Shown one piece after another: positions 7,034 to 15,163 of a stretch of 64,000 nt of DNA. The stretch's first letter is position 1; each line of letters begins with the position of its first letter. A model generated the notes under the pieces. That model had not been told where the DNA came from. It searched no databases and worked only from the letters and a program-made list of their open reading frames with translations. Made by a program: the position numbers and the translations under genes. Origin of the DNA: Tumebacillus algifaecis (GTDB taxonomy: Bacteria > Bacillota > Bacilli > Tumebacillales > Tumebacillaceae); assembly GCF_002243515.1 (NCBI RefSeq), contig NZ_CP022657.1:464001-528000 (forward strand), written 5' to 3'.

Positions 7034-7876
7034 ATGAGCAAAATTGCGATTGTGACCGACAGTACGGCATATCTACCGACCGACACGATTCATAAATATG
7101 GCATCACCGTGGTGCCGCTGATGGTAAACTTTGGGCAGGAGAGCTTCAAGGAAGGCGTGGATTTCACGGCCGATCAGTTCTTTGCCCGTTTAGCGACTGA
7201 GAAGAATCTGCCGACCACGTCGCAGCCGTCTGTGGGCGAGATGGTACAAGCTTATGAGCGCCTGCTGGAAACGCATGATGCGGTCATCGGCATCTTCATC
7301 TCTTCCCAGCTGTCCGGTACAGCCCATTCGGCTGAGACCGCCGCGCGCATGGTCGAAGGCGACATCACCGTCATCGACTCCAAAATCACCGCTTCCGGTC
7401 AAGCGCGCCTCGTGCTGACCGCCTGTGAGATGATCGAACAGGGTCAAGATAAAGAAGCGATTGTGGCCAAACTGAACTCGATGGTCGAGACGATCAAGGC
7501 GTATTTTATCGTCGATTCCCTCGAGCATCTTCATCGCGGTGGCCGCGTATCGGGCGCGTCCGCGCTGATCGGCTCCCTGTTGCAAGTCAAACCGATCCTC
7601 CACGTTGAAGATGGCAAACTGGAACTGTTCGAAAAGGTTCGCACGCGCAAGAAGTCGCTCGCACGCATCACCGACCTGGTCAAGGAAAAGCGTGACTCGA
7701 CCAAGCATCTGACCTTGACCATCGTCTACACCGACAACCCGGCTGACGCAGCGGAAGTGACGGAGCAGGCCAAAGCGAGTTTCCCCGATGCGACGATCAC
7801 GACAGCACAGCTCGGCCCGGTCATCGGCACACACGTCGGCCCTGGCTTGCTCGGCTTCATTTTTGACCAGCAGTGA
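7034..7876 (+). CDS. degV: DegV family fatty-acid-binding protein
   Basis: The 280-residue protein opens with SKIAIVTDSTAYLP, the standard DegV start, and keeps the family length and the TTSQPS and GPGLLGF segments. DegV proteins bind a long-chain acyl group; several act as FakB, presenting fatty acids to the FakA kinase for phospholipid synthesis. In Bacillus a degV gene (yviA) sits directly before the comF operon and flagellar genes, as here. AGGAGG lies about seven bases before ATG 7034. Its stop overlaps the start of comFC by four bases, so the two are translationally coupled. Which fatty acid it binds cannot be read from the sequence. Confidence 0.92.
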   Translation: MSKIAIVTDSTAYLPTDTIHKYGITVVPLMVNFGQESFKEGVDFTADQFFARLATEKNLPTTSQPSVGEMVQAYERLLETHDAVIGIFISSQLSGTAHSAETAARMVEGDITVIDSKITASGQARLVLTACEMIEQGQDKEAIVAKLNSMVETIKAYFIVDSLEHLHRGGRVSGASALIGSLLQVKPILHVEDGKLELFEKVRTRKKSLARITDLVKEKRDSTKHLTLTIVYTDNPADAAEVTEQAKASFPDATITTAQLGPVIGTHVGPGLLGFIFDQQ

Positions 7877-8589
7877 GCAACGGGGGATTCTGGGACGCGC
7901 TCCTGAATCTCGTGTATCCCAAGCGGCCGCAATGTCTGCTTTGTGAGCAGCCGTTTATCGATGAACAAGAGGCGGTTTGTGCCCCCTGCACCTTGCAAAT
8001 GCGGGTGGGCATTCCGCCTTTTTGCCGTATTTGTGGACGCGAGATGCCGGAGCCTGACCTGTGTTCAGACTGCTCGTGGCGCAAAGAGCGCTTTTTTCAT
8101 CGCGCTGTCTCTTTCGGGCCTTACGAGGGGCGGTTGCGCGATGCGATTTTGAAATTGAAAGAAGAACGCAAGCTCGGCCTGTTGCCTCTGCTCGTCAACT
8201 GCTTGACCGAAGCGTACGCCTCCCACCTGTTCGACATTCAGATCGACAGTCTGGTCGCAGTCCCGATGGCTGCCGACAAGGAGCGCGTTCGCGGCTTCAA
8301 CCAAGCGGAGCGTTTGGCCCAAGGCTTGAGCGCACGCGTCGGCCTGCCTGTCGTCGAAGCCCTGCTCTGGCACGGGGCCTCGCGCTCCCAAGTATCGCGA
8401 GGGCGGTCGATGCGCCTCGCCTCGATGGAGAACTCGGTCGCGCTGGCCCCGGCGGCGGGCGAACTGGCTGGCAGGACGGTCTGCCTGATCGACGACGTCT
8501 ACACCACCGGCGCTACGGTCAATGCCTGCGCCAAAAAGTTGCACAGTGCTGGCGTTCGCGCGGTGTACGTGCTGACCGTCGCCCGCTGA
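7873..8589 (+). CDS. comFC: ComF family competence/DNA uptake protein
   Basis: This 238-residue protein has two zinc-binding clusters near the N-terminus (CLLC at 21-24 with CAPC at 36-39, and CRIC at 51-54 with CSDC at 64-67). A C-terminal phosphoribosyltransferase-type domain carries the PRPP loop VCLIDDVYTTGATV (about 203-216). ComFC works with the ComFA helicase in moving single-stranded DNA during natural transformation. comFA and comFB, which precede comFC in Bacillus, are absent here, so only comFC has stayed with the flagellar genes. It starts at GTG 7873 within the degV stop and is followed by a terminator. Confidence 0.92.
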   Translation: MSNGGFWDALLNLVYPKRPQCLLCEQPFIDEQEAVCAPCTLQMRVGIPPFCRICGREMPEPDLCSDCSWRKERFFHRAVSFGPYEGRLRDAILKLKEERKLGLLPLLVNCLTEAYASHLFDIQIDSLVAVPMAADKERVRGFNQAERLAQGLSARVGLPVVEALLWHGASRSQVSRGRSMRLASMENSVALAPAAGELAGRTVCLIDDVYTTGATVNACAKKLHSAGVRAVYVLTVAR

Positions 8590-8600
8590 CAACCGCGCAC

Positions 8601-8628
8601 AACCTCCCTGAAACTAGGGAGGTTTTTT
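8601..8628 (+). terminator. Terminator after comFC
   Basis: AACCTCCCT pairs with AGGGAGGTT, followed by TTTTT. It closes the degV-comFC unit. Confidence 0.85.
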
Positions 8629-8689
8629 GCACGGGGGAGCGGATTGTCACAAGTAGGAAAATAGGATTATGGAACCTGTCTATCGTGTT

Positions 8690-8698
8690 TGCTATAAT
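8690..8698 (+). promoter_or_regulatory. Extended -10 promoter before yvyF
   Basis: TGCTATAAT is a perfect extended -10 element for the vegetative sigma factor. It lies 34 bases before ATG 8732 and just after the comFC terminator. The matching -35 is weak, as is usual for extended -10 promoters. Confidence 0.5.
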
Positions 8699-8731
8699 AA
8701 GTAAGTAATGGGTGAGGGAGGGTCGCTAACA

Positions 8732-9130
8732 ATGGGACTTGCGAACTGTAAAAATTGCGGAAAATTGTACAATCAACAAACGCACGAAGATATTTGTCCA
8801 CAGTGTCGGCAGGAGGAAGAGCGCACGTTTTACACGGTGCGTGATTACTTGCGGGAAAATCGCCGATCTACCATCTATGAGCTCAGCGATGCGACTGAGG
8901 TGGCGGTGTCTTTGATCATCAAGTGGATTCGCGAGGGGCGCATTTCGACTTCTGATCATCCGGAACTTGCGTATCCGTGTGAAAGCTGTGGCGCTCCGAC
9001 GCAGGAAGGGCGCTATTGCAAACCGTGTAAAGATCGCTTGCAAAAAGGGTTCGAACAGAGCAAACAAGATCTGATCGAACACCGGGACGATCACTCCAGA
9101 AACGCTTATTACCATAGACGCAATAATTAG
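8732..9130 (+). CDS. yvyF: YvyF-type flagellar operon protein (TIGR03826)
   Basis: This 132-residue protein starts at ATG 8732 after GAGGGAGGG. An N-terminal zinc ribbon (CKNC at about 6-9, CPQC at about 24-27) is followed by a helix-turn-helix-like middle (YTVRDYLRENRRSTIYELSD) and a second cysteine pair set (CESC, then CKPC). The C-terminus is polar and helical. In Bacillus yvyF lies between comFC and flgM, exactly as here. It is thought to modulate flagellar gene expression, but its molecular job is not well established. A terminator hairpin separates it from flgM. Confidence 0.9.
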   Translation: MGLANCKNCGKLYNQQTHEDICPQCRQEEERTFYTVRDYLRENRRSTIYELSDATEVAVSLIIKWIREGRISTSDHPELAYPCESCGAPTQEGRYCKPCKDRLQKGFEQSKQDLIEHRDDHSRNAYYHRRNN

Positions 9131-9211
9131 CAATCGTAAGCATGAGCGAGAAAGAACGTGCTCATTTTGCTTGATCGCATGAGAAGATACTTATGAAAAC
9201 CGCATTTTTGA

Positions 9212-9246
9212 CCGATACATGGAGTATCCATTGTGTCGGTTTTTTA
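9212..9246 (+). terminator. Terminator between yvyF and flgM
   Basis: CCGATACA pairs with TGTGTCGG (one T-G pair), with TGGA/TCCA pairing inside, followed by TTTTTT. It is only 19 bases before the flgM start, so it may attenuate rather than fully stop transcription into flgM. Confidence 0.7.
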
Positions 9247-9264
9247 TTTGTGAGGTGAAGCAGG

Positions 9265-9531
9265 ATGAAAATCAACGATACGGCTCATATCTTCCGTCTT
9301 CAGGCCTACCAGAGCGCAGAGCGTGCCCGCGAGGAAAAAGGAGTGGGCCAGGCGAGCGGCGCACGTGATGGTGTGTCGATCTCGTCGGAGGCGCTTGAAA
9401 TGTCGCGCGAGGAAGACTCGGCGCTTCGATCTGAGCGCTTCGAAGCGGTGAAAGAGTCGGTCCAAAACGGTACGTATCAAGTTGACCTGCAAAAAGTAGC
9501 GGCGAAACTATACGAATCTTTCATGAGATAA
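9265..9531 (+). CDS. flgM: Anti-sigma-28 factor FlgM
   Basis: The 88-residue protein has the FlgM size and pattern. A disordered N-terminal half is followed by a C-terminal sigma-binding region with DGVSISSEALEMSREE and RFEAVKESVQNGTYQVD, the typical R-x-E-x-V-x-x-I/V-x-x-G-x-Y helix. FlgM holds the flagellar sigma factor SigD inactive until the hook-basal body is complete. The flagellin promoters in this window have SigD elements, so FlgM is their expected regulator. The ribosome binding site GAGGTG precedes ATG 9265. It heads the flgMNKL run. Confidence 0.93.
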   Translation: MKINDTAHIFRLQAYQSAERAREEKGVGQASGARDGVSISSEALEMSREEDSALRSERFEAVKESVQNGTYQVDLQKVAAKLYESFMR

Positions 9532-9552
9532 ACGGAGTAAAGGGAGTGCAGC

Positions 9553-10053
9553 ATGAACGATCTGACACCAGTTGTGGCTGTGATCAAGCAGATGGTGACC
9601 GCTTATCAGGAACTGTTGAAAATTCAGGAACACAAGCGCGACACGCTGATCGCAGGCAACGTTGACTCATTGCCCGACCTCGTGCAGGAGGAACTGAAAG
9701 CTGTCTCCACCACGCAAAAGTTGGAGAGCGAGCGTCTCGCCGCCCTGCAAGCCGTGTTCGGCACCGATGTTCGCGCCGAGGACTGGACGTTGGAAAAGCT
9801 ACAAAGCGTCGCCAACCCTGTGCACCGCCTGCAGATCCGCGCCGTGGGCGAAACGCTCCAGCAGACCGTTCGTCAGGTGCAGGCACTTCATGACCTCAAC
9901 AGAAAATTGGTGGGACAGTCACTGCAATACGTTCAGAACACGCTCGATCTCTTGAGCGGTGAAAATACAATGATGACCCCGACGTACGGACGTCAGGATG
10001 CGTCTTCTCAGGGAGACGGCAGCCCGCGCCGCATGTTCGATTCTAAAGTGTGA
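9553..10053 (+). CDS. flgN: Flagellar export chaperone FlgN
   Basis: The 166-residue, almost wholly helical protein lies between flgM and flgK, the position of flgN (yvyG) in Bacillus. FlgN chaperones the hook-filament junction proteins FlgK and FlgL and delivers them to the export gate. The N-terminal helical pair (VIKQMVTAYQELLKIQEHKR) and the Leu-rich C-terminal helix (VQALHDLNRKLVGQSLQYVQ) match the FlgN family; the tail is polar and probably unstructured. Identification rests on gene order and pattern more than on any catalytic motif. Confidence 0.88.
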   Translation: MNDLTPVVAVIKQMVTAYQELLKIQEHKRDTLIAGNVDSLPDLVQEELKAVSTTQKLESERLAALQAVFGTDVRAEDWTLEKLQSVANPVHRLQIRAVGETLQQTVRQVQALHDLNRKLVGQSLQYVQNTLDLLSGENTMMTPTYGRQDASSQGDGSPRRMFDSKV

Positions 10054-10065
10054 GGAGTCGTTTCG

Positions 10066-11613
10066 ATGCGATCAACATTTTTCGGATTGGAAATTGCCAA
10101 GCGGTCCCTGTTCACTGAGCAGGCCGCATTAAATACGACCGGGCACAACATTGCGAACTCCAACACGCCGGGCTACTCTCGCCAGGTGGTCAACCGCGTA
10201 CAAACCCCGTCGATGGAATATCCCCACTTAAACAAACCGGCAGGCCCAGGCCAAGTCGGAACCGGTGTTGAAATCACGCAGATCTATCGCGTCCGCGAGC
10301 AGTTTCTCGATTCGCAGTACCGCAACGAGAGCAAGACGTATGGCGAATGGACGAGCCGTTCCGACATCTTGGGAAAAGTGGAAGCGATCATCAACGAGCC
10401 GTCGAGCAGCGGCATCCGCACCGTAATCAACGAGCTCTGGACTTCGTTTCAGGACCTGTCGAAAACGTCCACGCCCGATGCGGCGATCGCAGCGCGCAAG
10501 ATCGTTGCGCAGCGTGCCGTCGCCGTGGCGGAAGCGTTCAACCACCAGTCGCAGCAGTTGAACGAACTGGATGCAGACATCACCGAGAGCATCCAGATCA
10601 AAGTCAAAACGGTCAATGCCAAACTCGAAGAGATCCAGTCGATCAACGTCCGGATCAAAGAGCTGAGCGTGCTCGGCGATATTCCGAACGACCTGCTCGA
10701 CCAACGCGACCTGCTCGTCGATCAGATCTCTCGTCTGGTCGATGTGAAAGTCACCGAAGCGAACAGCATGTACTCGCTGACGATCGGCGGCAACGTCGTG
10801 ATCGACGCTAACAACGCCGTGACCACGCTCAGCGAGACTAACCCGGTCGTCACTGGCGGCGAGATCAAAGGTTTGATCGATGCGAAGAACATCGATGTGG
10901 CCAACTACAAAAATCAACTGGACCTGCTCGCCCAAACGCTGGCGACCGGGGAAGTGAAGATGAAGCTCGAAAACGACTACACCATTCCTAACGGTGTGTC
11001 GGTGCGCGGCGCAGACGGGACGGTCTACAACGCAGGCATCGTCTTGCCGAAGGGGACGGAGATTCTCGTCAACGGCCTGAACGGTTTGCACGAGCTGGGC
11101 TACACGATGAACAGCCCGCTTGAGACGGGCCAAGCATTTTTCGTCAGCACGGGCGGCTCGATCACGGCTGGCAGCATCCGACTCAATCCGGACATGCTGA
11201 CCAACCCGGCGAACATCGCGTCGTCGATGAGCATGTACAACGATGGCACGATCGACCGCGTCGTGCAAGGGGACAACTCGCTGGCGCTCATGATGTCCAA
11301 CCTCGGCAATGCGCTGATGACGTTCACCGACGCCAGTGGCACGGTCAATACGACGCTCGAAGGCTACTTCCGCGGCATCGTGGCTGAGATCGGGGTCAGA
11401 TCGGAGACGGCGCAAAGCAACCAGTACAACGCCTACGTGATCGCAAGTCAGATCGACAGCCGCCGCATGTCGGTGAGCGGTGTGTCGCTCGATGAAGAGA
11501 TGGCGAACATGATGATGTTCCAAAAGGCATATGCTGCTGCAGCTCGCGCGCTGACAACGATGGATGAAGCGCTCGACGTCGTGATTAACAGAATGGGCCT
11601 GGTAGGCCGATAA
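10066..11613 (+). CDS. flgK: Flagellar hook-associated protein 1 FlgK
   Basis: This 515-residue protein starts with the flagellar rod/hook motif (FFGLEIAKRSLFTEQAALNT, then GHNIANSNTPGYSRQ). It ends with the hook-associated C-terminus (SLDEEMANMMMFQKAYAAAA, then LTTMDEALDVVINRMG). FlgK forms the first layer of the hook-filament junction outside the cell. The length is normal for Bacilli and no break is seen. GAGGAG precedes ATG 10066, 13 bases after flgN, so it is in one operon with its chaperone. Confidence 0.97.
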   Translation: MRSTFFGLEIAKRSLFTEQAALNTTGHNIANSNTPGYSRQVVNRVQTPSMEYPHLNKPAGPGQVGTGVEITQIYRVREQFLDSQYRNESKTYGEWTSRSDILGKVEAIINEPSSSGIRTVINELWTSFQDLSKTSTPDAAIAARKIVAQRAVAVAEAFNHQSQQLNELDADITESIQIKVKTVNAKLEEIQSINVRIKELSVLGDIPNDLLDQRDLLVDQISRLVDVKVTEANSMYSLTIGGNVVIDANNAVTTLSETNPVVTGGEIKGLIDAKNIDVANYKNQLDLLAQTLATGEVKMKLENDYTIPNGVSVRGADGTVYNAGIVLPKGTEILVNGLNGLHELGYTMNSPLETGQAFFVSTGGSITAGSIRLNPDMLTNPANIASSMSMYNDGTIDRVVQGDNSLALMMSNLGNALMTFTDASGTVNTTLEGYFRGIVAEIGVRSETAQSNQYNAYVIASQIDSRRMSVSGVSLDEEMANMMMFQKAYAAAARALTTMDEALDVVINRMGLVGR

Positions 11614-11642
11614 GCATAGCTAAGTAGAAGGGAGGATACGAA

Positions 11643-12533
11643 ATGCGCATCACAGGACAGATGATGACTCAAAAGCTGATCGGCAACATACAGAACAACA
11701 TGACCCGCATGGAAAAATGGCAGCGCGACCTCGCGACGGGCAAAAAGATCCACAGCCCTTCCGATGATCCGGTTGGCACTTCCTACGCGCTTCGGTATCG
11801 CAGTGAGTTGGCGCAAAATGATCAATTCACGAAAAATGTTGACTCGGCAAACTCTTGGGTGCAGTACACTGACAAGATGCTCGATTCGGCCACGCAAGTG
11901 TTGCAGCGTGCACGGGAACTGGCGGTGGCCGGGGCCAACGACACGCAGGATGTCTCGGCGAAACGGGCGATCGCAGACGAAATCGATCAGCTGTACAAGC
12001 AGATGGTGGCGATCGGGAACTCGCAGTTCAATGGCGCCTATGTCTTCAATGGGATGCTCACCGATCAAAAACCCTATGAGGAAGCGAATGCAGAGTTGGC
12101 GACTCCCCACGCCGGCGTGTTCCGCTACGAGATCGGCCCAGGCACGATGCTCGATGTGAACACGTTGGGCCGGGACGCATTCGGTACGTCGCCCTCCTCA
12201 GATAATGCGTTTCAAGCGCTCAAGGATTTGCGCGATGCACTGATCAACGACAGCCAACCGGGTGTGGCAAATGGAATCTCGCAAGTGAACAACCGCATCA
12301 ATGAAATCCTCGAGATTCGCGCGGGGATCGGTGCGCGCATGAACCGTCTGGATCTTGCGGAAAATCGTTTGACCGACATCGACCTCAATTTGCAAACCTT
12401 GCAGACAAAAGTAGAAGACACCGACATGGCTGAGACGATCACAAAATTTAAGATCGCAGAAGACGTGTACCGCGCTTCGCTCAACACAGGTGCACACATC
12501 ATCCAGCCCAGTCTGATCGATTTCTTGCGCTAG
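11643..12533 (+). CDS. flgL: Flagellar hook-associated protein 3 FlgL
   Basis: The 296-residue protein has flagellin-like ends: an N-terminal RITGQMMTQKLIGNIQNNM with GKKIHSPSDDPVG, and a C-terminal helix with VEDTDMAETITKFKIAEDVY and ending SLIDFLR. FlgL is the second junction protein, placed between FlgK and the filament. GGGAGGA lies just before ATG 11643. It follows flgK by 29 bases and shares its FlgN chaperone. Confidence 0.96.
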   Translation: MRITGQMMTQKLIGNIQNNMTRMEKWQRDLATGKKIHSPSDDPVGTSYALRYRSELAQNDQFTKNVDSANSWVQYTDKMLDSATQVLQRARELAVAGANDTQDVSAKRAIADEIDQLYKQMVAIGNSQFNGAYVFNGMLTDQKPYEEANAELATPHAGVFRYEIGPGTMLDVNTLGRDAFGTSPSSDNAFQALKDLRDALINDSQPGVANGISQVNNRINEILEIRAGIGARMNRLDLAENRLTDIDLNLQTLQTKVEDTDMAETITKFKIAEDVYRASLNTGAHIIQPSLIDFLR

Positions 12534-12547
12534 TGAGGTGAGTGCAT

Positions 12548-13108
12548 ATGGTGCGCTTGGAGTTTTACTCCATTCCCGCTCGACATGAGATCAACATCAA
12601 GCGGCCGCAGATGGACATGCATCCAGATCGAGCACCGCTTGAGTTGGATGTCAAGGATGCCAAATTGGAACTGCTGCGGGCTGCGCAGGTGAAGATCGAC
12701 ATCGACACCTCGCAGATGCGGGCCGATATCGGCTACAAACCGGTGGTGCAGTTCGTCTCCGATGCGGCAGACAAAGGTCGGCAAGACTGGCTCAGCGGTG
12801 TGGATCGCATCGTCAGTGAAGGCAATCAGATATCGCGCTACGACCAAGGCACGCGCGTTGGGCATCTGGCCGATCAGCGTTTGCAGCGGGACGAAGTGTC
12901 GATCAATATCAAGCCTGTATCCGCACCTGTGTTCAACGTGGAGATCACCCCGCGACAATCGGAGTTTACACCCGGTCATGTGCGTGTAAACTATAAGCAG
13001 TGGTCGGTCAACACCGAGCACGAATGGGGTACGGTGACAGGTCGGATGATTCAGTATCCCGATCTTGTGTTCTCATTGAAAGGCAACTTATACGACACCC
13101 AGGTGTAA
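12548..13108 (+). CDS. yviE: YviE-like protein (DUF6470)
   Basis: This 186-residue cytosolic protein lies between flgL and fliW, the position of yviE in Bacillus. GAGGTGAG at 12534-12541 sets ATG 12548. It opens with MVRLEFYSIPARHEINIKRP and has repeated beta-strand patterns ending in acidic/Gln-rich segments (LELDVKDAKLELLRAAQVKI). No signal peptide or membrane segment is present. Its role in motility has not been defined. A terminator hairpin overlaps its last codons, so it may be the last gene read fully from the flgM promoter. Confidence 0.82.
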   Translation: MVRLEFYSIPARHEINIKRPQMDMHPDRAPLELDVKDAKLELLRAAQVKIDIDTSQMRADIGYKPVVQFVSDAADKGRQDWLSGVDRIVSEGNQISRYDQGTRVGHLADQRLQRDEVSINIKPVSAPVFNVEITPRQSEFTPGHVRVNYKQWSVNTEHEWGTVTGRMIQYPDLVFSLKGNLYDTQV

Positions 13109-13125
13109 ACCTTGGGTGTTTTTTC
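13095..13125 (+). terminator. Terminator overlapping the yviE stop codon
   Basis: ACACCCAGG pairs with CCTTGGGTGT and is followed by TTTTTT; the stop codon of yviE (13106-13108) lies in the loop. It sits 14 bases before the fliW start and could uncouple fliW-csrA from the upstream operon. Confidence 0.75.
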
Positions 13126-13138
13126 ACAGGGGGACGTC

Positions 13139-13543
13139 ATGAGCATAGGACAGTTGGAAAGCGTGAAGACAACCGTTATGTTTCCGGAAGGTATTCCAGG
13201 CTTTGAAAGCGTTCGCGTTTGCTCGATCGAACGAATGGAGGAGGGACCCTTCTATCTCTTGGAAGAGGAAGCGGGCGATCTATCGCTCGTCCTGGTCGAT
13301 CCAGAAGCTTTTTTTCATGACTATCGATTGACGGTCAAACCGGACGAACTGAACGTGATCGGGTTGTGCGATGAAACGCAGGCCAAGGTGCTCGTCATCG
13401 CCACGTTGGCTGAGCGACCGGAGGACATCCGCGTCAATTTGAAAGCCCCGATCATCCTCAACAAACAAAACGCCCAAGCCTGCCAGATCATCGACACGCA
13501 CGGCACGTATGAAACGCGCGTACCGCTGTTTGTGGGCGAATAG
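13139..13543 (+). CDS. fliW: Flagellar assembly factor FliW
   Basis: The 134-residue protein starts at ATG 13139 after GGGGGAC. It has the FliW pattern: [12 protein letters not shown] near the N-terminus, [11 protein letters not shown] in the middle and [16 protein letters not shown] near the C-terminus. FliW binds both flagellin and the RNA-binding protein CsrA. Free flagellin titrates FliW, which releases CsrA to block hag translation, so flagellin is matched to export. The gene is next to csrA and directly upstream of the two flagellin genes, as this circuit requires. Confidence 0.96.
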   Translation: MSIGQLESVKTTVMFPEGIPGFESVRVCSIERMEEGPFYLLEEEAGDLSLVLVDPEAFFHDYRLTVKPDELNVIGLCDETQAKVLVIATLAERPEDIRVNLKAPIILNKQNAQACQIIDTHGTYETRVPLFVGE

Positions 13544-13556
13544 GAGGCGAGAGACC

Positions 13557-13796
13557 ATGCTTGTTTTATCACGCAAAGCGGGGGAGAGCATCCGCATCGG
13601 CGATGAGGTGACCGTGACGGTGCTCGAGGTGAAAGGCGATCAGATCCGCTTGGGAATCGAAGCGCCGAAACATGTGAAAGTGCACCGTCAGGAAGTGTAT
13701 GCGGAGATCATGGACCTGAACCGCCAAGCGGCGATGGCAAAGGCAGACCGCACACAGCTCAGTTCGCTGTTAAAATCGCTGTCCAAGCAAAAGTGA
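13557..13796 (+). CDS. csrA: Translational regulator CsrA
   Basis: The 79-residue protein begins [16 protein letters not shown] and contains [18 protein letters not shown] and [10 protein letters not shown], the full CsrA beta-strand core including the RNA-binding edges. CsrA dimers bind GGA motifs in the leader of hag mRNA and mask its ribosome binding site; FliW antagonises this. The start at 13557 (after AGGAGG) gives the canonical N-terminus. The C-terminal helix is longer than in Gram-negative CsrA, the form that FliW contacts. A terminator follows. Confidence 0.97.
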   Translation: MLVLSRKAGESIRIGDEVTVTVLEVKGDQIRLGIEAPKHVKVHRQEVYAEIMDLNRQAAMAKADRTQLSSLLKSLSKQK

Positions 13797-13806
13797 GCAC
13801 TTCTCG

Positions 13807-13840
13807 GGCTGACCTGCATAGGTCAGTCTTTTTATTTTTT
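13807..13840 (+). terminator. Terminator after csrA
   Basis: GGCTGACCT pairs with AGGTCAGTC, then TTTTTATTTTTT. It isolates hag from the upstream operon. Confidence 0.85.
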
Positions 13841-13925
13841 ATCACATTGAGTTCTAATCGCGTGATTGAGTAAGATAATGGAATCTAGTGACGAAAAATA
13901 GCGAAATATAGCCAACTTTGGAGAT

Positions 13926-13952
13926 TCATAGATTCAAAAGTGGTGCCGATAA
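13926..13952 (+). promoter_or_regulatory. SigD-type promoter of the first flagellin gene
   Basis: TCAT at 13926-13929, a 15-base spacer and GCCGATAA at 13945-13952 match the flagellar sigma-28 layout (TAAA-N15-GCCGATAA), with a non-consensus -35. The second flagellin gene has the same TCAT-N15-(A)CCGATAA, which supports both. Confidence 0.75.
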
Positions 13953-13960
13953 TAAGAATT

Positions 13961-14012
13961 GTAACGGGATGGCACGGATGCCTTCCTAGTACTTCTTATC
14001 ATCAAGGAGGAT
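13961..14012 (+). promoter_or_regulatory. hag leader with candidate CsrA sites
   Basis: The leader has CACGGATG at 13973-13980 and AAGGAGGAT at 14004-14012, the latter overlapping the ribosome binding site. Two GGA sites, one covering the Shine-Dalgarno sequence, are the arrangement through which CsrA represses hag in Bacillus. The same two sites occur before the second flagellin gene (15114-15121 and 15149-15157). Confidence 0.6.
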
Positions 14013-14018
14013 GAAATC

Positions 14019-14864
14019 ATGCGTATTCAAAACAACCTGTCCGCACTGTTCGCTCAGAACAAACTGTCTTCTAACAACACCAACCTGTCCAAATCTCTGG
14101 AAAAGCTGTCTTCCGGCTACCGCATTAACCGTGCGGGCGACGATGCAGCAGGCCTGGCAATCTCCGAAAAGATGCGCGGCCAAATCTCCGGTTTGAACAT
14201 GGCAGTTAAAAACTCCCAAGACGGCATCTCGCTGATCCAAACTGCAGAGGGCGCGCTCAACGAAACGCACTCCATCCTGCAACGTATGCGTGAACTGTCC
14301 GTTCAATCGGTCAACGATACCAACACCAAGTCCGACCGCGAGAAAATCACCGACGAGTTGCTGCAACTGCGTTCCGAAATCGACCGCATCGCATCGACCA
14401 CCGAGTTCAACGGTCAAAAACTGCTGAACGGTTCTTTCGCTGCTAAAACTTTCCAAATCGGTGCAAACCAAGGTCAAACGATCTCCCTGACCATCGGCAA
14501 CACCAACGCAGCAACTTTGGCTCCGAGCATCACTGCTGCAACCATCGGTTCGATGGCAGCTGGTTCCGGTGGCAACCAAGTAACTGCATCTTCCAACATG
14601 ATCACTGCTGTTGATAACGCGATCGAGTCGGTTAACAAAGAGCGCTCGAAACTGGGTGCTGTACAAAACCGTCTGGAGCACACCATCAACAACCTGCAAG
14701 CAGCAGCAGAAAACCTGACCGCTGCAGAATCCCGTATCCGCGACGTAGATATGGCTTCTGAAATGGTTAAATTCACCAAGAACCAAATCCTCACCCAAGC
14801 AGGCACTTCGATGCTTGCACAAGCAAACCAAGCTCCGCAAGGCGTTCTGTCCCTGCTCCGTTAA
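14019..14864 (+). CDS. hag: Flagellin (first copy)
   Basis: This 281-residue flagellin has intact D0/D1 ends ([38 protein letters not shown]-terminal [20 protein letters not shown], ending QGVLSLLR) and a short central region rich in Ser, Thr, Asn and Ala, likely the surface part that is glycosylated. Export is by the flagellar type III route. It differs from the second copy by a single residue (Ala versus Thr in SIT(A/T)ATIGS). It has its own SigD promoter, CsrA-type leader and terminator. Codon use is strongly biased, as expected for a very abundant protein. Confidence 0.98.
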   Translation: MRIQNNLSALFAQNKLSSNNTNLSKSLEKLSSGYRINRAGDDAAGLAISEKMRGQISGLNMAVKNSQDGISLIQTAEGALNETHSILQRMRELSVQSVNDTNTKSDREKITDELLQLRSEIDRIASTTEFNGQKLLNGSFAAKTFQIGANQGQTISLTIGNTNAATLAPSITAATIGSMAAGSGGNQVTASSNMITAVDNAIESVNKERSKLGAVQNRLEHTINNLQAAAENLTAAESRIRDVDMASEMVKFTKNQILTQAGTSMLAQANQAPQGVLSLLR

Positions 14865-14879
14865 TTCGTACAGGGTGAC

Positions 14880-14912
14880 AACGGCTGACCTGCAAAGGTC
14901 GGCCGTTTTTTT
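14880..14912 (+). terminator. Terminator of the first flagellin gene
   Basis: AACGGCTGACCT pairs with AGGTCGGCCGTT, followed by TTTTTT; a strong, perfect-loop hairpin suited to a highly expressed gene. Confidence 0.9.
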
Positions 14913-14922
14913 ATTCAGCGAA

Positions 14923-14987
14923 TTGATTCGGCAAATTGATTCTGTAAGTTGATTCATAGAATTGAATCTATGGTTTGATTCTATGAT
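14923..14987 (+). repeat. Five 13-bp repeats before the second flagellin gene
   Basis: TTGATTC (once TTGAATC) recurs at 14923, 14936, 14949, 14962 and 14975, an exact 13-base period. The bases between are partly conserved. The array lies about 80 bp before the SigD -35 of the second flagellin gene. It could be a regulator-binding array, or a simple tandem expansion. Confidence 0.8.
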
Positions 14988-15067
14988 CTGGAGTATCATA
15001 CGTATGAATATGCTAGCTAGTAGAAGGTAATGACGAATTTTAGCGAAATATTGCTAAATACGTAGTT

Positions 15068-15094
15068 TCATAATTTTGACGACCCAACCGATAA
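15068..15094 (+). promoter_or_regulatory. SigD-type promoter of the second flagellin gene
   Basis: TCAT at 15068-15071, 15 bases, then ACCGATAA at 15087-15094. Same layout as the first copy. The upstream motif TAGCGAAATA is also shared by the two flagellin promoter regions. Confidence 0.7.
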
Positions 15095-15163
15095 CAAAAA
15101 TGTAACGGGACGGCACGGATGCTATCCCACCTAACCTTTTTATTCATCAAGGAGGATGAAATC

